Below are positions 1 to 5,947 of a stretch of DNA of 6,872 nt, one piece after another. Source of the DNA: Methanomicrobiales archaeon (GTDB lineage Archaea > Halobacteriota > Syntropharchaeia > Alkanophagales > Methanospirareceae); NCBI GenBank assembly GCA_003160755.1, contig QEXZ01000053.1:1-6872 (forward strand), given 5' to 3'. The notes under the pieces were generated by a model. That model saw only the letters and a list, made by a program, of their open reading frames with translations, was not told the DNA's origin and made no database searches. The position numbers and the translations under genes were made by a program. Positions within the stretch are counted from its first letter, which is position 1. Each line of letters opens with the position of its first letter.

Positions 1-725
1 GCATAGGTGACGTCATCTCATTGTTGTGGTTCAAGAAGCGCTTGCCGATGTATGTCACTGAGTTCTTGGAACTTGCACTAAAGATAACCGCAGACCACGG
101 TCCCTGTGTGAGTGCGGCACATAATGCCATTGTAACCACGATGGCGGGCAAGGACCTGACGGCAGCCGTGGCATCGGGAGTATTGACAATTGGTCCGAGA
201 TTTGGCGGTGCCATAGATGATGCTGCTAAGCACTTCAAGAATGCCCTAAAAGGAGGTCTAACGCCAAGGCAGTTTGTGGACGAGATGAAGGCCAAGAACG
301 TAAATATACCCGGTATTGGGCACAGGGTAAAAAGCGTACAGAACCCGGACATGCGCGTAAAACTCCTCGAAGAATGGGCTTACACGAATCTGCCACGGCA
401 TGAGCTGCTGGATTTTGCACTTGAGGTGGAGAAGATAACAACAGCTAAGCGGAACAATCTCATATTGAACGTGGATGGGTGTATAGGTATCCTGTTCGTT
501 GATATCCTGCGCTCCACGAGGATATATGCAGAAGATGAGATAGACGAGATTATTAACATGGGCACACTCAATGCGATATTCGTATTAGGGCGGACAATCG
601 GTATGATCGGGCACTACCTGGACCAGAAGCGTCACCACTCCAGATTATACCGGCATCCGTGGGACGATGTTCTGTATATGTTACCAAGTGAGAGAGAGGC
701 ATTGAAATACCGGAGAGCAGAATAG
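1..725 (+). CDS. aclA: ATP-citrate lyase large subunit, C-terminal citryl-CoA lyase domain (5'-truncated by window)
   Basis: This is the 3' part of a gene entering from the left. The frame is open from base 3, so no start lies in the window and the TTG at 21 is internal. ATP-citrate lyase converts citrate, CoA and ATP to acetyl-CoA, oxaloacetate, ADP and phosphate. The visible part is the citrate-synthase-like citryl-CoA lyase domain. It closely follows the C-terminus of animal ACLY: LLWFKKRLP, TADHGPCVSAAHN, GIGHRVKSVQNPD, LILNVDG, LGRTIGMIGHYLDQKR and YRHPWDD. The expected catalytic His, His and Asp are present, encoded at about 96-98, 321-323 and 474-476. The HYLDQKR/YRHPWDD ending favours ATP-citrate lyase over an ordinary citrate synthase. 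The CoA-ligase part with the phospho-histidine would lie upstream and cannot be seen. The next gene, icd, has the same orientation 120 bp downstream, consistent with a citrate/2-oxoglutarate module. The symbol follows the bacterial two-subunit naming. Confidence 0.9.
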   Translation, partial: IGDVISLLWFKKRLPMYVTEFLELALKITADHGPCVSAAHNAIVTTMAGKDLTAAVASGVLTIGPRFGGAIDDAAKHFKNALKGGLTPRQFVDEMKAKNVNIPGIGHRVKSVQNPDMRVKLLEEWAYTNLPRHELLDFALEVEKITTAKRNNLILNVDGCIGILFVDILRSTRIYAEDEIDEIINMGTLNAIFVLGRTIGMIGHYLDQKRHHSRLYRHPWDDVLYMLPSEREALKYRRAE

Positions 726-736
726 AAGAGATTAAA

Positions 737-809
737 AAGACACAGATTAACACAGATGATAAAAATCAGGAATGTCAAACTTAAATAAGTCCGCGCAAAT
801 CAGTGTCTT
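737..809. repeat. Imperfect inverted repeat of ACACAGATT type between acl and icd
   Basis: This gap of 120 bp holds a short palindromic element. The left end 737-748 (AAGACACAGATT) pairs with 798-809 (AATCAGTGTCTT) at 11 of 12 positions. The left arm continues as a second 10-bp unit, AACACAGATG. The loop (about 761-790) is A/T-rich. The element starts about 12 bp after the acl stop, and its right end runs directly into the icd promoter block. The same arms recur at 2079-2328, 4703-4799, 6013-6040 and 6238-6329. Confidence 0.75.
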
Positions 810-839
810 AAATAGAGGGAAGTTATACTTTATACACGA
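804..839 (+). promoter_or_regulatory. Promoter-like block upstream of icd (repeat-borne)
   Basis: The block starts GTGTCTTAAATAG and continues to a CTTTATA-like stretch at 828-834. The TATA-like CTTAAATA at 807-814 lies 39 bp upstream of the icd ATG, which would put transcription start about 8-10 bases before the start codon. No Shine-Dalgarno site lies near the ATG, so a very short leader fits. The mptA box TTTAAATAG has almost the same distance to its ATG (38 bp). The block is shared nearly base for base with 6034-6069 (upstream of the tRNA) and 6324-6359. Which of the two AT-rich boxes is used cannot be settled by eye. Confidence 0.5.
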
Positions 840-845
840 ACAGAA

Positions 846-2057
846 ATGACAGAAAAAATCCAGATGAAGATTCCCTTAGTGGAAATAGACGGAGACGAGA
901 TGACAAGGGTAATGTGGAGCATGGTGAAGGAGAAACTTCTGCTTCCTTTTATTGACCTCAAAACCGAGTTTTATGACCTTGCTCTTGAAAAGAGGGACGA
1001 GACTGATGACCAGATAACCATAGATGCGGCAGAGGCGATAAAGAAGTATGGCGTGGGTGTTAAGTGCGCCACAATAACACCAAACGCAGCAAGAGTCGAG
1101 GAATACAACTTGAAGCAACAGTGGAAGAGTCCAAATGGCACAATAAGAGCCATACTGGATGGTACTATTTTCAGAAAGCCTATAATGGTGCGAAATATAA
1201 AACCAGCGGTAAGAAACTGGAAAAAGCCAATAATATTGGGCAGGCATGCCTACGGCGATGTGTATAAGAATGTCGAGCACCGGATTAGTGGTCCAGGGAG
1301 GGCAGAGATGGTGTTCACGCCCGAGAACGGTGAGGAAGTTAAGCACACGATACATGAGTTCCGTAATCCGGGCATAATACAGGGGATACACAATCTTGAC
1401 GGTTCAATAAACAGCTTTGCCGACGCCTGCTTCGCTTACGCTCTCGACCAGAAAGTGGACCTATGGTTCTCCGTAAAGGATACCATATCCAAGACCTACG
1501 ACAATAATTTTAGGGAGATATTCGAGCAGGTATACGAAGAGAAGTACAAGGGTAAGTTTGAGGATGTGGGGATAACGTATTTCTATACGCTAATAGACGA
1601 TGCCGTAGCAAGGATAATCAGGTCGGAGGGAGGCATGCTTTGGGCACTGAAGAACTATGATGGCGATGTAATGTCAGATATGCTTGCCTCGGTTTTTGGG
1701 AGTTTAGCTATGATGACTTCGGTCCTGGTATCGCCACACGGCTACTTCGAGTATGAGGCGGCACACGGCACGGTGCAGAAGCACTACTACAAGCATCTCA
1801 AGGGAGAGAAGACATCTACTAACTCCATTGCACTCATATTCGCGTGGAGCGGTGCGTTACGAAAACGAGGAGAACTGGACGGTATACCTGAGCTTGCAAC
1901 GTTCGCAGACAAATTAGAAGCTGCAGCTACGGGCACAATAGAGGACGGTATAATGACTGGCGACTTAGCAAAACTGGCTGAACCGCCTGCGAAGCGAGTG
2001 GCAAATACGGAAGAGTTCATGGAAGAGGTAAAGACGCGGCTCGATAATGTGCACTAA
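846..2057 (+). CDS. icd: NADP-dependent isocitrate dehydrogenase, eukaryote-type (homodimeric subfamily II)
   Basis: A complete protein of 403 residues, the usual length for cytosolic/mitochondrial-type IDH. It oxidatively decarboxylates isocitrate to 2-oxoglutarate with NADP and Mg/Mn, and can run in reverse. Seen directly: GDEMTR near the N-terminus, CATITP (74-79), KSPNGTIR (94-101), GRHAYGDVY (132-140), KDTISKTYD (211-219), the metal-binding LIDD (249-252) and NYDGDVMSD (270-278), and EAAHGTV (304-310). Isocitrate-binding residues correspond to T78, S95, N97, R101, R110 and R133 (human IDH1 R132). Near the NADP 2'-phosphate, the human Arg314-His315 pair appears as Lys312-His313, a conservative change that still supports NADP. 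The usual TSTNPIAS motif reads TSTNSIAL. The ATG at 846 fits the family N-terminus. The gene follows acl in the same direction but has its own promoter-like block. This subfamily is unlike the isopropylmalate-dehydrogenase-like IDH of many archaea. Confidence 0.95.
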   Translation: MTEKIQMKIPLVEIDGDEMTRVMWSMVKEKLLLPFIDLKTEFYDLALEKRDETDDQITIDAAEAIKKYGVGVKCATITPNAARVEEYNLKQQWKSPNGTIRAILDGTIFRKPIMVRNIKPAVRNWKKPIILGRHAYGDVYKNVEHRISGPGRAEMVFTPENGEEVKHTIHEFRNPGIIQGIHNLDGSINSFADACFAYALDQKVDLWFSVKDTISKTYDNNFREIFEQVYEEKYKGKFEDVGITYFYTLIDDAVARIIRSEGGMLWALKNYDGDVMSDMLASVFGSLAMMTSVLVSPHGYFEYEAAHGTVQKHYYKHLKGEKTSTNSIALIFAWSGALRKRGELDGIPELATFADKLEAAATGTIEDGIMTGDLAKLAEPPAKRVANTEEFMEEVKTRLDNVH

Positions 2058-2065
2058 ATTATTGA

Positions 2066-2328
2066 CATTCCGAAAATTATTAACCACAAGATTACACAGA
2101 TTTACACAGATTTATTTAACTTGACAATGCCAGATTAACCGCAGAGTTCACAGAGAGTGCAGGAGATAGCGGTTTGGAGGTTTAGCGGGTTATAACGGCT
2201 ACTAACACCTGACACCTAATTCCCTCTGCGGACTCCGCGTTCTCTGCGGTGAATTTTGAAATGCGACACTGTCAAATTAACTCTAACATTATTGATTCTG
2301 AGTGTTAATCTGCGTTAATCTGTGTCTT
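2066..2328. repeat. Nested palindromic repeat element between icd and the CoA-binding gene
   Basis: The whole 282-bp convergent gap is one imperfect nested palindrome. It starts 8 bp after the icd stop with CATTCCGAAAATTATTAACC (2066-2085), which recurs at 5825-5844. The outer left arm 2086-2115 has 10-bp steps (ACAAGATTAC, ACAGATTTAC, ACAGATTTAT). The outer right arm 2302-2328 has GTGTTAATCT, GCGTTAATCT, GTGTCTT. The inner arms are CCGCAGAGTTCACAGAG (2139-2155) and the CTCTGCGG...TTCTCTGCGGT tract (2224-2250). Between these, TTGACA (2121-2126) faces TGTCAA (2270-2275). The centre holds a small hairpin, TAGCGGGTTATAACGGCTA (2183-2201), with GTTATAAC as its core. A short 7-bp tandem (TAACACC, TGACACC) follows at 2203-2216. 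No coding sequence is convincing here. A role as bidirectional terminator for the two convergent genes is possible. Confidence 0.75.
2220..2258 (-). repeat. 39-bp CGCAGAGAA-family repeat, copy 1
   Basis: Read on the minus strand, this 39-bp tract matches 6172-6210 on the plus strand at 38 of 39 positions. It consists of about three 9-bp units (CGCAGAGAA, CGCGGAGTC, CGCAGAGGG) after an AAAATTCAC lead. It forms the right inner arm of the 2066-2328 element. Confidence 0.85.
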
Positions 2329-2339
2329 CAATCTATTCC

Positions 2340-2732
2340 CTATTCCCTTCTCTTTACCATCACACATACGTCATGCACTACTTTTATGTCGTTCTGAACG
2401 CAAAACGATATTGCACGCTCGGATTCTGAGCCGGGCTGCATCCATACTTTTTTTAGTCCCAAATCCCGGCATTCCACGACTATTTTCTCCGTTACTTTTG
2501 CCGGGACCACAATATCAACAACATCGGGTTTTTCGGGCAGTTCGCTTAGCGAATGATAGCATCGGTCGCCTAAGACTTCGTCAATATTCGGATTTACGGG
2601 GTAAACTACGTAACCTGCTTCTTTCAGGTCTTTGTATACCTGATGCCCGTACTTCGCGGGGTTGCTCGAAACGCCAATGACCGCGAAGACGTTTTGTTTC
2701 CGAAGGAAGTCGGTTATCTGGTCGGTGTTCAT
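2340..2732 (-). CDS. Small CoA-binding (Rossmann-fold) protein, YccU/CoA_binding_2 family
   Basis: A complete protein of 130 residues, typical for the stand-alone CoA_binding_2 family. The fold is a single nucleotide/CoA-binding domain resembling the N-terminal domain of succinyl-CoA synthetase alpha. Visible features are FAVIGVSSNPAKYGHQV (16-32), a glycine-containing beta-alpha turn that binds the CoA nucleotide; the second strand YVVYPVNP (41-48); the DIVVPA strand (73-78); the WMQPGSESE motif (97-105), corresponding to the WMQ(P/L)G signature; and a closing HDVCVMV (120-126). There is no catalytic domain, so the biochemical role is unknown and binding of CoA is only a family expectation. 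It lies downstream of metV-metF on the same strand, after a 114-bp gap with a likely terminator. It may be a separate unit or a read-through partner. The ATG at 2732 fits the family start. Confidence 0.88.
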   Translation of the reverse strand: MNTDQITDFLRKQNVFAVIGVSSNPAKYGHQVYKDLKEAGYVVYPVNPNIDEVLGDRCYHSLSELPEKPDVVDIVVPAKVTEKIVVECRDLGLKKVWMQPGSESERAISFCVQNDIKVVHDVCVMVKRRE

Positions 2733-2762
2733 GCTATTCCTTACACAGTTACAAACTCAACC

Positions 2763-2773
2763 ATTAATATTCA
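2763..2773 (-). promoter_or_regulatory. Candidate TATA box for the CoA-binding gene
   Basis: Read on the minus strand, the A/T-rich box ATGAATATTAATG lies about 36 bp upstream of the start codon. This is close to the box-to-ATG distance seen at icd and mptA. There is no clear Shine-Dalgarno sequence (TAAGGAATAGC precedes the ATG). The call is weak because the whole gap is A/T-rich. Confidence 0.3.
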
Positions 2774-2789
2774 TATCTCTTTCGTCATT

Positions 2790-2836
2790 AAAAAAATCAA
2801 AAATAAAAAGGAGGGGGGAGGGGAAAAATACCCCCT
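2790..2836 (-). terminator. Likely transcription terminator after metF
   Basis: On the minus strand, just past the metF stop, a short stem AGGGG/CCCCT (2832-2836 with 2819-2823, loop of eight bases) is followed by a C-rich run. Three T tracts then follow, reading TTTTT, TTTTT and TTTTTTT between about 2810 and 2790. Archaeal termination relies mainly on such T tracts, so the call rests on these more than on the weak stem. Confidence 0.5.
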
Positions 2837-2846
2837 GGTTTTTTTA

Positions 2847-3767
2847 TTATTCCATTACTTTCTTAAGTGGTGCAATTATCCGAGGATACCCCACGGCCAT
2901 CATGTGGCATCCTGCAGCCGGCGTTCCCTTTAGATGCTCCAGAAACTTGGTGAAGAATTCTATGTTGACCCTGTCCACCTCTTCCTTCTTCTTTTCCTTG
3001 TCCTTTATCTGTTTCGTCGCCCTCATGCTCTCTAAGTAATCCGGTGGCACGTCCACACCCGCGACGTATTTATCGAAGAAATCCGCCTGTCCGAAGGTTC
3101 TTGCAGGGAAAATCCCGACCAGAATCGGGACATCGGTCTCACCCAACTCGTTAAAGAACTTATCCAGCACGTCCGTGTAGTAAACGACCTGAGTTTGCAG
3201 GTATTCGACGCCGGCATTGATCTTTCGCTGCACCTTGCCAACCTCAGCCTTCAAATGCGCTGCTCCGGGTGCCGCAGCACCACCCACGTGCAGTTTCGGC
3301 GGGTCAGCTATCTCATTACCTCCAAGGTCCTTGCCCTCGTCTACCATTTTCCTTATCATGTGTATCAGCGTGGTTGAGTCCAGGTCGAAGACAGGCTTTG
3401 CATCCGGCGTATCACCAAGTGATACGTGGTCGCCCGCTAACGCTAGGATGTTCTTTATCCCTAAGGTGCCGGCACCAAGCACGTCGGATAGAAGCGCCAT
3501 ACGATTCCTGTCCGAACACCGTAACTGGTAAACGCACTCCATACCCGTCTCTTTTTGGATTTTATACGATGCGGCAAGGCTGCTGACATAAGCGAAACTC
3601 TGCGGATTGTCGGTTACGTTACAGGCTACCACTAAACCCAGCAACTCCTTCGCCATCTCTATCGGCTCGTTGACGTTTCCTGCTTTCTCCGGCTCTAACT
3701 CGCCTGTAAAGACGTATTTCCCTTCCTTAAACTCTCGCATCAAATCGCTATAAACTTCATCTGTCAT
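2847..3767 (-). CDS. metF: Methylenetetrahydrofolate reductase-family protein MetF (5,10-methylene-pterin reductase)
   Basis: A complete flavoprotein of 306 residues, the normal size for the catalytic TIM-barrel MTHFR. The family interconverts 5,10-methylene- and 5-methyl-tetrahydropterin. Recognisable positions are TGELEPEKA (21-29, with the catalytic-type Glu after the first strand), VTDN (51-54), YQLRCSDRNR (80-89), ALAGDHVSLGD (109-119, with the conserved Asp that contacts flavin/pterin), a HVGGAAAPG strand (160-168), KINAGVEYLQTQVVY (182-196, with the substrate-binding Gln) and VPILVGIFPA (213-222). The protein ends with GCHMMAVGYPR (286-296). There is no C-terminal regulatory domain as in eukaryotic MTHFR. 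It follows metV by 19 bp. Its Shine-Dalgarno GAGGAG overlaps the metV stop, and an A run precedes the ATG. Since MptA is encoded next door, the substrate may be tetrahydromethanopterin and not folate; that is inference. Confidence 0.93.
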   Translation of the reverse strand: MTDEVYSDLMREFKEGKYVFTGELEPEKAGNVNEPIEMAKELLGLVVACNVTDNPQSFAYVSSLAASYKIQKETGMECVYQLRCSDRNRMALLSDVLGAGTLGIKNILALAGDHVSLGDTPDAKPVFDLDSTTLIHMIRKMVDEGKDLGGNEIADPPKLHVGGAAAPGAAHLKAEVGKVQRKINAGVEYLQTQVVYYTDVLDKFFNELGETDVPILVGIFPARTFGQADFFDKYVAGVDVPPDYLESMRATKQIKDKEKKKEEVDRVNIEFFTKFLEHLKGTPAAGCHMMAVGYPRIIAPLKKVME

Positions 3768-3786
3768 TTTTTTTTCATCACACTCC

Positions 3787-4575
3787 TCACTCTTTTTTGG
3801 CTTCCTCTTCTTCGGCTGGTGGCTTAGCGAACATCATAGACATGTAGCCACTGATGGTGTTAAGGTTCATCATAGCGCCCATCATGTCCATCATACCCAT
3901 AGGCTTTTCCAGTTCGAATAGCCGCGGTCTCTTCATTTTGCTCCATTCGTGCGGGTCATTCATCTGCTCGAACGCATCGAGTTTGCCGAGTTTCTCCATC
4001 CGTTTGTATATCTTTACCCAGGCGCAGTCCTTATCCGGGTCTATCTCGCATTTATCGCCTTCTCGCACGCCACCACAGGGACCGTTCATCAATCCCTTTC
4101 CGCAGGAAGTCAGAGGGCAGACACCCGCGGTTTTGCCCAGTTCACACATTCCGCAGGACTGACATGTCTCCTTAAACTTTGTAGGACCGCCGCCTACAAG
4201 CCCCAGTGGGTCGTTTACCGGATAGACCTCCTTTGCAATGCCCATCTCTTCATCTGTATACTCGGTTACTACCTGCACACCGTCACCGCAGCTCATCACC
4301 ATAATTGCATCGCAGTTCTCAACAGCACTTCGGTTTTTTTGCAGAAATATCGAACACTTCTCGGTTTCACATGCCTGCATACCCAAAGGCATGACAATTT
4401 TGGTGAGTACTTCTTTCCCTTCCTTCTCAAGTTTCTCCGCCATCTCATTCACCGCTTTTTTGTCACCGGTATGATAGAACGTAGCACAGCCACCACACCC
4501 CATTACTACCACCTTCTGTTTCCCCTCAAGATACCCCAGAATCTCCTCCATAGGCTTTTGTTCTTGTGCAATCAT
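3787..4575 (-). CDS. metV: MetV-type iron-sulfur/zinc partner of MetF (MTHFR C-terminal-domain protein)
   Basis: A complete protein of 262 residues, first gene of the metV-metF pair. In acetogens MetV forms a complex with MetF and carries metal centres that pass electrons to the MetF flavin. The sequence is rich in cysteine: GCGGC (26-30), C69/C74, C88, C96 (SCGDG), then CQSCGMC (138-144), C153, C158, C167 (NGPCGG), C176 and C184. The second cluster matches the MTHFR_C (PF12225) pattern expected to bind Fe-S and/or zinc. The N-terminal half has a VVVMGCGGCATFYHTGD strand-turn and a central VMSCGDGVQVV. The tail is unusual. Residues 226-248 hold ten methionines (GMMDMMGAMM and GYMSMM), followed by an acidic-basic end. 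The start is fixed by a good GGAGGT site ten bases upstream. No membrane segment or signal peptide is evident. Confidence 0.9.
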   Translation of the reverse strand: MIAQEQKPMEEILGYLEGKQKVVVMGCGGCATFYHTGDKKAVNEMAEKLEKEGKEVLTKIVMPLGMQACETEKCSIFLQKNRSAVENCDAIMVMSCGDGVQVVTEYTDEEMGIAKEVYPVNDPLGLVGGGPTKFKETCQSCGMCELGKTAGVCPLTSCGKGLMNGPCGGVREGDKCEIDPDKDCAWVKIYKRMEKLGKLDAFEQMNDPHEWSKMKRPRLFELEKPMGMMDMMGAMMNLNTISGYMSMMFAKPPAEEEEAKKE

Positions 4576-4585
4576 ATCAGGTTAT

Positions 4586-4591
4586 ACCTCC
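4586..4591 (-). promoter_or_regulatory. Shine-Dalgarno site of metV
   Basis: Read on the minus strand this is GGAGGT, ten bases before the metV ATG. It is the clearest ribosome binding site in the window and confirms the start codon at 4575. Confidence 0.75.
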
Positions 4592-4616
4592 ATTTAATGG
4601 ATTAATTAGAAGGGTA

Positions 4617-4626
4617 ATATATAAAT
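4617..4626 (-). promoter_or_regulatory. TATA box of the metV-metF operon
   Basis: The minus strand reads ATTTATATAT, a near-consensus archaeal TATA box (TTTATATA). A transcription start about 25 bases downstream would fall near 4596, just before the GGAGGT site and about 20 bases before the ATG. The arrangement is consistent throughout. Confidence 0.65.
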
Positions 4627-4645
4627 TTTTCTATTTTTTGAATTC

Positions 4646-4680
4646 ACAATTGCAATTAATAAACCACAAGAATTCACAAG
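4646..4680. repeat. 35-bp repeat, copy 1 (ACAATTGCAATT...CACAAG)
   Basis: This tract recurs inverted at 5948-5983 with one single-base indel and two mismatches. It contains the palindrome AATTGCAATT and ends AGAATTCACAAG. The two copies sit on either side of mptA. Confidence 0.8.
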
Positions 4681-4702
4681 ATTGACACAAGAAAATAGAA
4701 AA

Positions 4703-4799
4703 TAAATTATTGACACAGATTAATGCAGATTGACACGGATGAAAGGAGCAATGCTCTCGTGTAAGTCTGTGTAATCTTGTGGTTATTTTTCGGTATGCC
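4703..4799. repeat. ACACAGATT-type inverted repeat in the metV/mptA divergent region
   Basis: The left arm (4713-4740) has units GACACAGATTAATGCAGATT and GACACGGATG. The right arm (4759-4788) reads CGTGTAAGTCTGTGTAATCT followed by TGTGGTTA. The loop carries the small palindrome GAGCAATGCTC (4746-4756). The right end, 4771-4799, is the reverse complement of the CCGAAAA...AACCACAAGATTAC terminus seen at 2066 and 5825, slightly shortened. Together with 4646-4680, this fills most of the 279-bp gap. The remaining bases are the two promoters. Confidence 0.7.
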
Positions 4800-4810
4800 T
4801 ATAAGTTAAT

Positions 4811-4824
4811 GTAAAGTTTAAATA
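4811..4824 (+). promoter_or_regulatory. TATA box (with purine-rich BRE) of mptA
   Basis: GTAAAG followed by TTTAAATA resembles a BRE plus TATA box. The box begins 38 bp before the mptA ATG, so transcription would start within about ten bases of the start codon. No Shine-Dalgarno site is visible (GATAATTTAGACA precedes ATG), consistent with a leaderless or near-leaderless message. Confidence 0.55.
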
Positions 4825-4854
4825 GCAGGGTTATGGATAAAGATAATTTAGACA

Positions 4855-5823
4855 ATGGCATTACCTCTGCCTGACGTGCAAGCTGGGAGCCCGGACATAA
4901 AGATAAACCTAACGAGGGTAGGCGTGACGGGAGTAAAGAAGTTAGTAGAGGTAGCGCGAGCAGGAGGTAAAAGGCCGGTAGTGCTTATTTCCGATTTCCA
5001 TATCTTTGTAGACCTGCCGAGCAACATAAAGGGAGCAAATTTGTCGAGGAATTTCGAGGCGATGTACGAAGTGCTGGGAGAGGCGATTAAGACGCCGATA
5101 TACGAGGTGGAGGAATTATGCAGTGAAGTAGCGAAGCGGCTGCTCGAACGCCATGACTACGCTTCTACCGCGGAGATAGGAATGCGAAGTGAGTACATGC
5201 TGAAAAGAAGGACGCCGGTGATGAAGATACAATGCCAGGAGCCTGCAATTATCTTTGCCGAGGCGCGAGCTTTTCGTAACCCTGACGGGGGAGTACGGAT
5301 AAGGAAGCAGATAGGAGCGGAGGTGGCAGGGATGACCGCATGCCCCTGCGCACAGGAACTGATGCGGGATAACGTAGCGGAAAAGCTAACGAAGATGGGG
5401 ATATCAAAAGAAGAGCGGGATACTTTTTTGAATACGGTGCCCATGGCAACGCATAACCAAAGAGGGCGAGGCATAATCTCGATTGAGGTGGAAGACGACG
5501 TAAGAGTCCCTATGGAGCGTATAATAAGGATAATAGAGCGTTCAATGAGTGCCAAGACGTATGAAATCCTGAAGCGGCCGGATGAGGCGAAGGTAGTAGA
5601 AATGGCGCACAAAAAGACGATGTTTGTTGAAGATTGCGTGCGTGAGATGGCAAAACGCGTGGTAGAAAGGTTTACAGAACTTCCTGACGACTCGATCATC
5701 GGGATAAAGCAGATAAACGAAGAGAGCATACACCAGCACGACGCCGTTGCAGAGCGGATTGCCACTATGGGAGACCTGCGTAGCGAATTAAAAGAAAGCG
5801 ATAAGACGAACAAGAAAATATAG
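4855..5823 (+). CDS. mptA: GTP cyclohydrolase MptA (GTP cyclohydrolase IV, FolE2/COG1469 family)
   Basis: A complete protein of 322 residues, typical for archaeal MptA. The enzyme, Fe(II)-dependent in characterised archaea, converts GTP to 7,8-dihydroneopterin 2',3'-cyclic phosphate. This is the first step towards tetrahydromethanopterin and, in some archaea, other pterins. Family motifs seen are the N-terminal PDVQAGSP (6-13), SNIKGANLSRNFEAMYEVL (56-74), EVAGMTACPCAQ (156-167, with the conserved active-site cysteines), MATHNQRGRG (197-206, with a conserved His) and INEESIHQHDAVAE (287-300, with His/Asp near the C-terminus). The start is well placed because PDVQ lies five residues in. It is transcribed divergently from metV-metF, and its product probably leads to the C1 carrier used by that reductase. 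Its TAG stop lies inside a 12-bp inverted repeat. The alternative name FolE2 refers to the bacterial branch, which makes folate or queuosine precursors; the archaeal context favours MptA. Confidence 0.94.
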   Translation: MALPLPDVQAGSPDIKINLTRVGVTGVKKLVEVARAGGKRPVVLISDFHIFVDLPSNIKGANLSRNFEAMYEVLGEAIKTPIYEVEELCSEVAKRLLERHDYASTAEIGMRSEYMLKRRTPVMKIQCQEPAIIFAEARAFRNPDGGVRIRKQIGAEVAGMTACPCAQELMRDNVAEKLTKMGISKEERDTFLNTVPMATHNQRGRGIISIEVEDDVRVPMERIIRIIERSMSAKTYEILKRPDEAKVVEMAHKKTMFVEDCVREMAKRVVERFTELPDDSIIGIKQINEESIHQHDAVAERIATMGDLRSELKESDKTNKKI

Positions 5824-5824
5824 T

Positions 5825-5857
5825 CATTCCGAAAATTATTAACCCCCAGATTACACA
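5825..5857 (+). repeat. 33-bp element terminus, copy 2
   Basis: This tract matches 2066-2098 at 31 of 33 positions in the same orientation. Both copies begin within ten bases of a stop codon on the plus strand (icd and mptA). Confidence 0.85.
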
Positions 5858-5860
5858 ACA

Positions 5861-5873
5861 CTTTTTCTTTTTT
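5861..5873 (+). terminator. T-rich terminator of mptA
   Basis: CTTTTTCTTTTTT lies 38 bases after the mptA stop and is followed by ACAAAAAGAAAA, which could form a stem with it. T tracts of this length are the usual archaeal termination signal. Confidence 0.5.
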
Positions 5874-5947
5874 ACAAAAAGAAAACCTGTGCTAAAAGAA
5901 AAAAAGACCTGTTTCTTTAGTCAAGCTTTCTTTCTAAGAAAAAGTTT

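Noticed and set aside
21..725. Complete citrate synthase starting at the TTG at 21
   Set aside because: The frame stays open to the left edge with ACLY-like residues before the TTG, and the C-terminal motifs are those of ATP-citrate lyase.
876..1391. A 171-codon open frame antisense to icd
   Set aside because: It lies wholly inside a clearly conserved gene on the other strand, its translation matches no family I recognise, and its composition is that of a mirror frame.
2079..2328. CRISPR array
   Set aside because: The repeats are 9-10-bp back-to-back units arranged as a palindrome. There are no unique spacers of even length and no cas genes.
2847..3767. F420-dependent methylene-H4MPT reductase (Mer)
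   Set aside because: Motifs and barrel order match the MTHFR/MetF family, not the bacterial-luciferase-like Mer family. The adjacent MetV confirms this.
3949..4605. A 218-codon plus-strand frame opposite metV
   Set aside because: metV has strong cysteine motifs, a ribosome binding site and a TATA box. The opposing frame is low-complexity Leu/His/Ser-rich with no motif and crosses the metV promoter.
4833..4874. A 13-codon upstream ORF overlapping the mptA start
   Set aside because: From the TATA position, transcription probably starts after its ATG, and it has no ribosome binding site.
5157..5861. A 234-codon minus-strand frame opposite mptA
   Set aside because: MptA motifs run through the whole region on the plus strand. 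The antisense product is Ser/Ile-rich with no recognisable fold.
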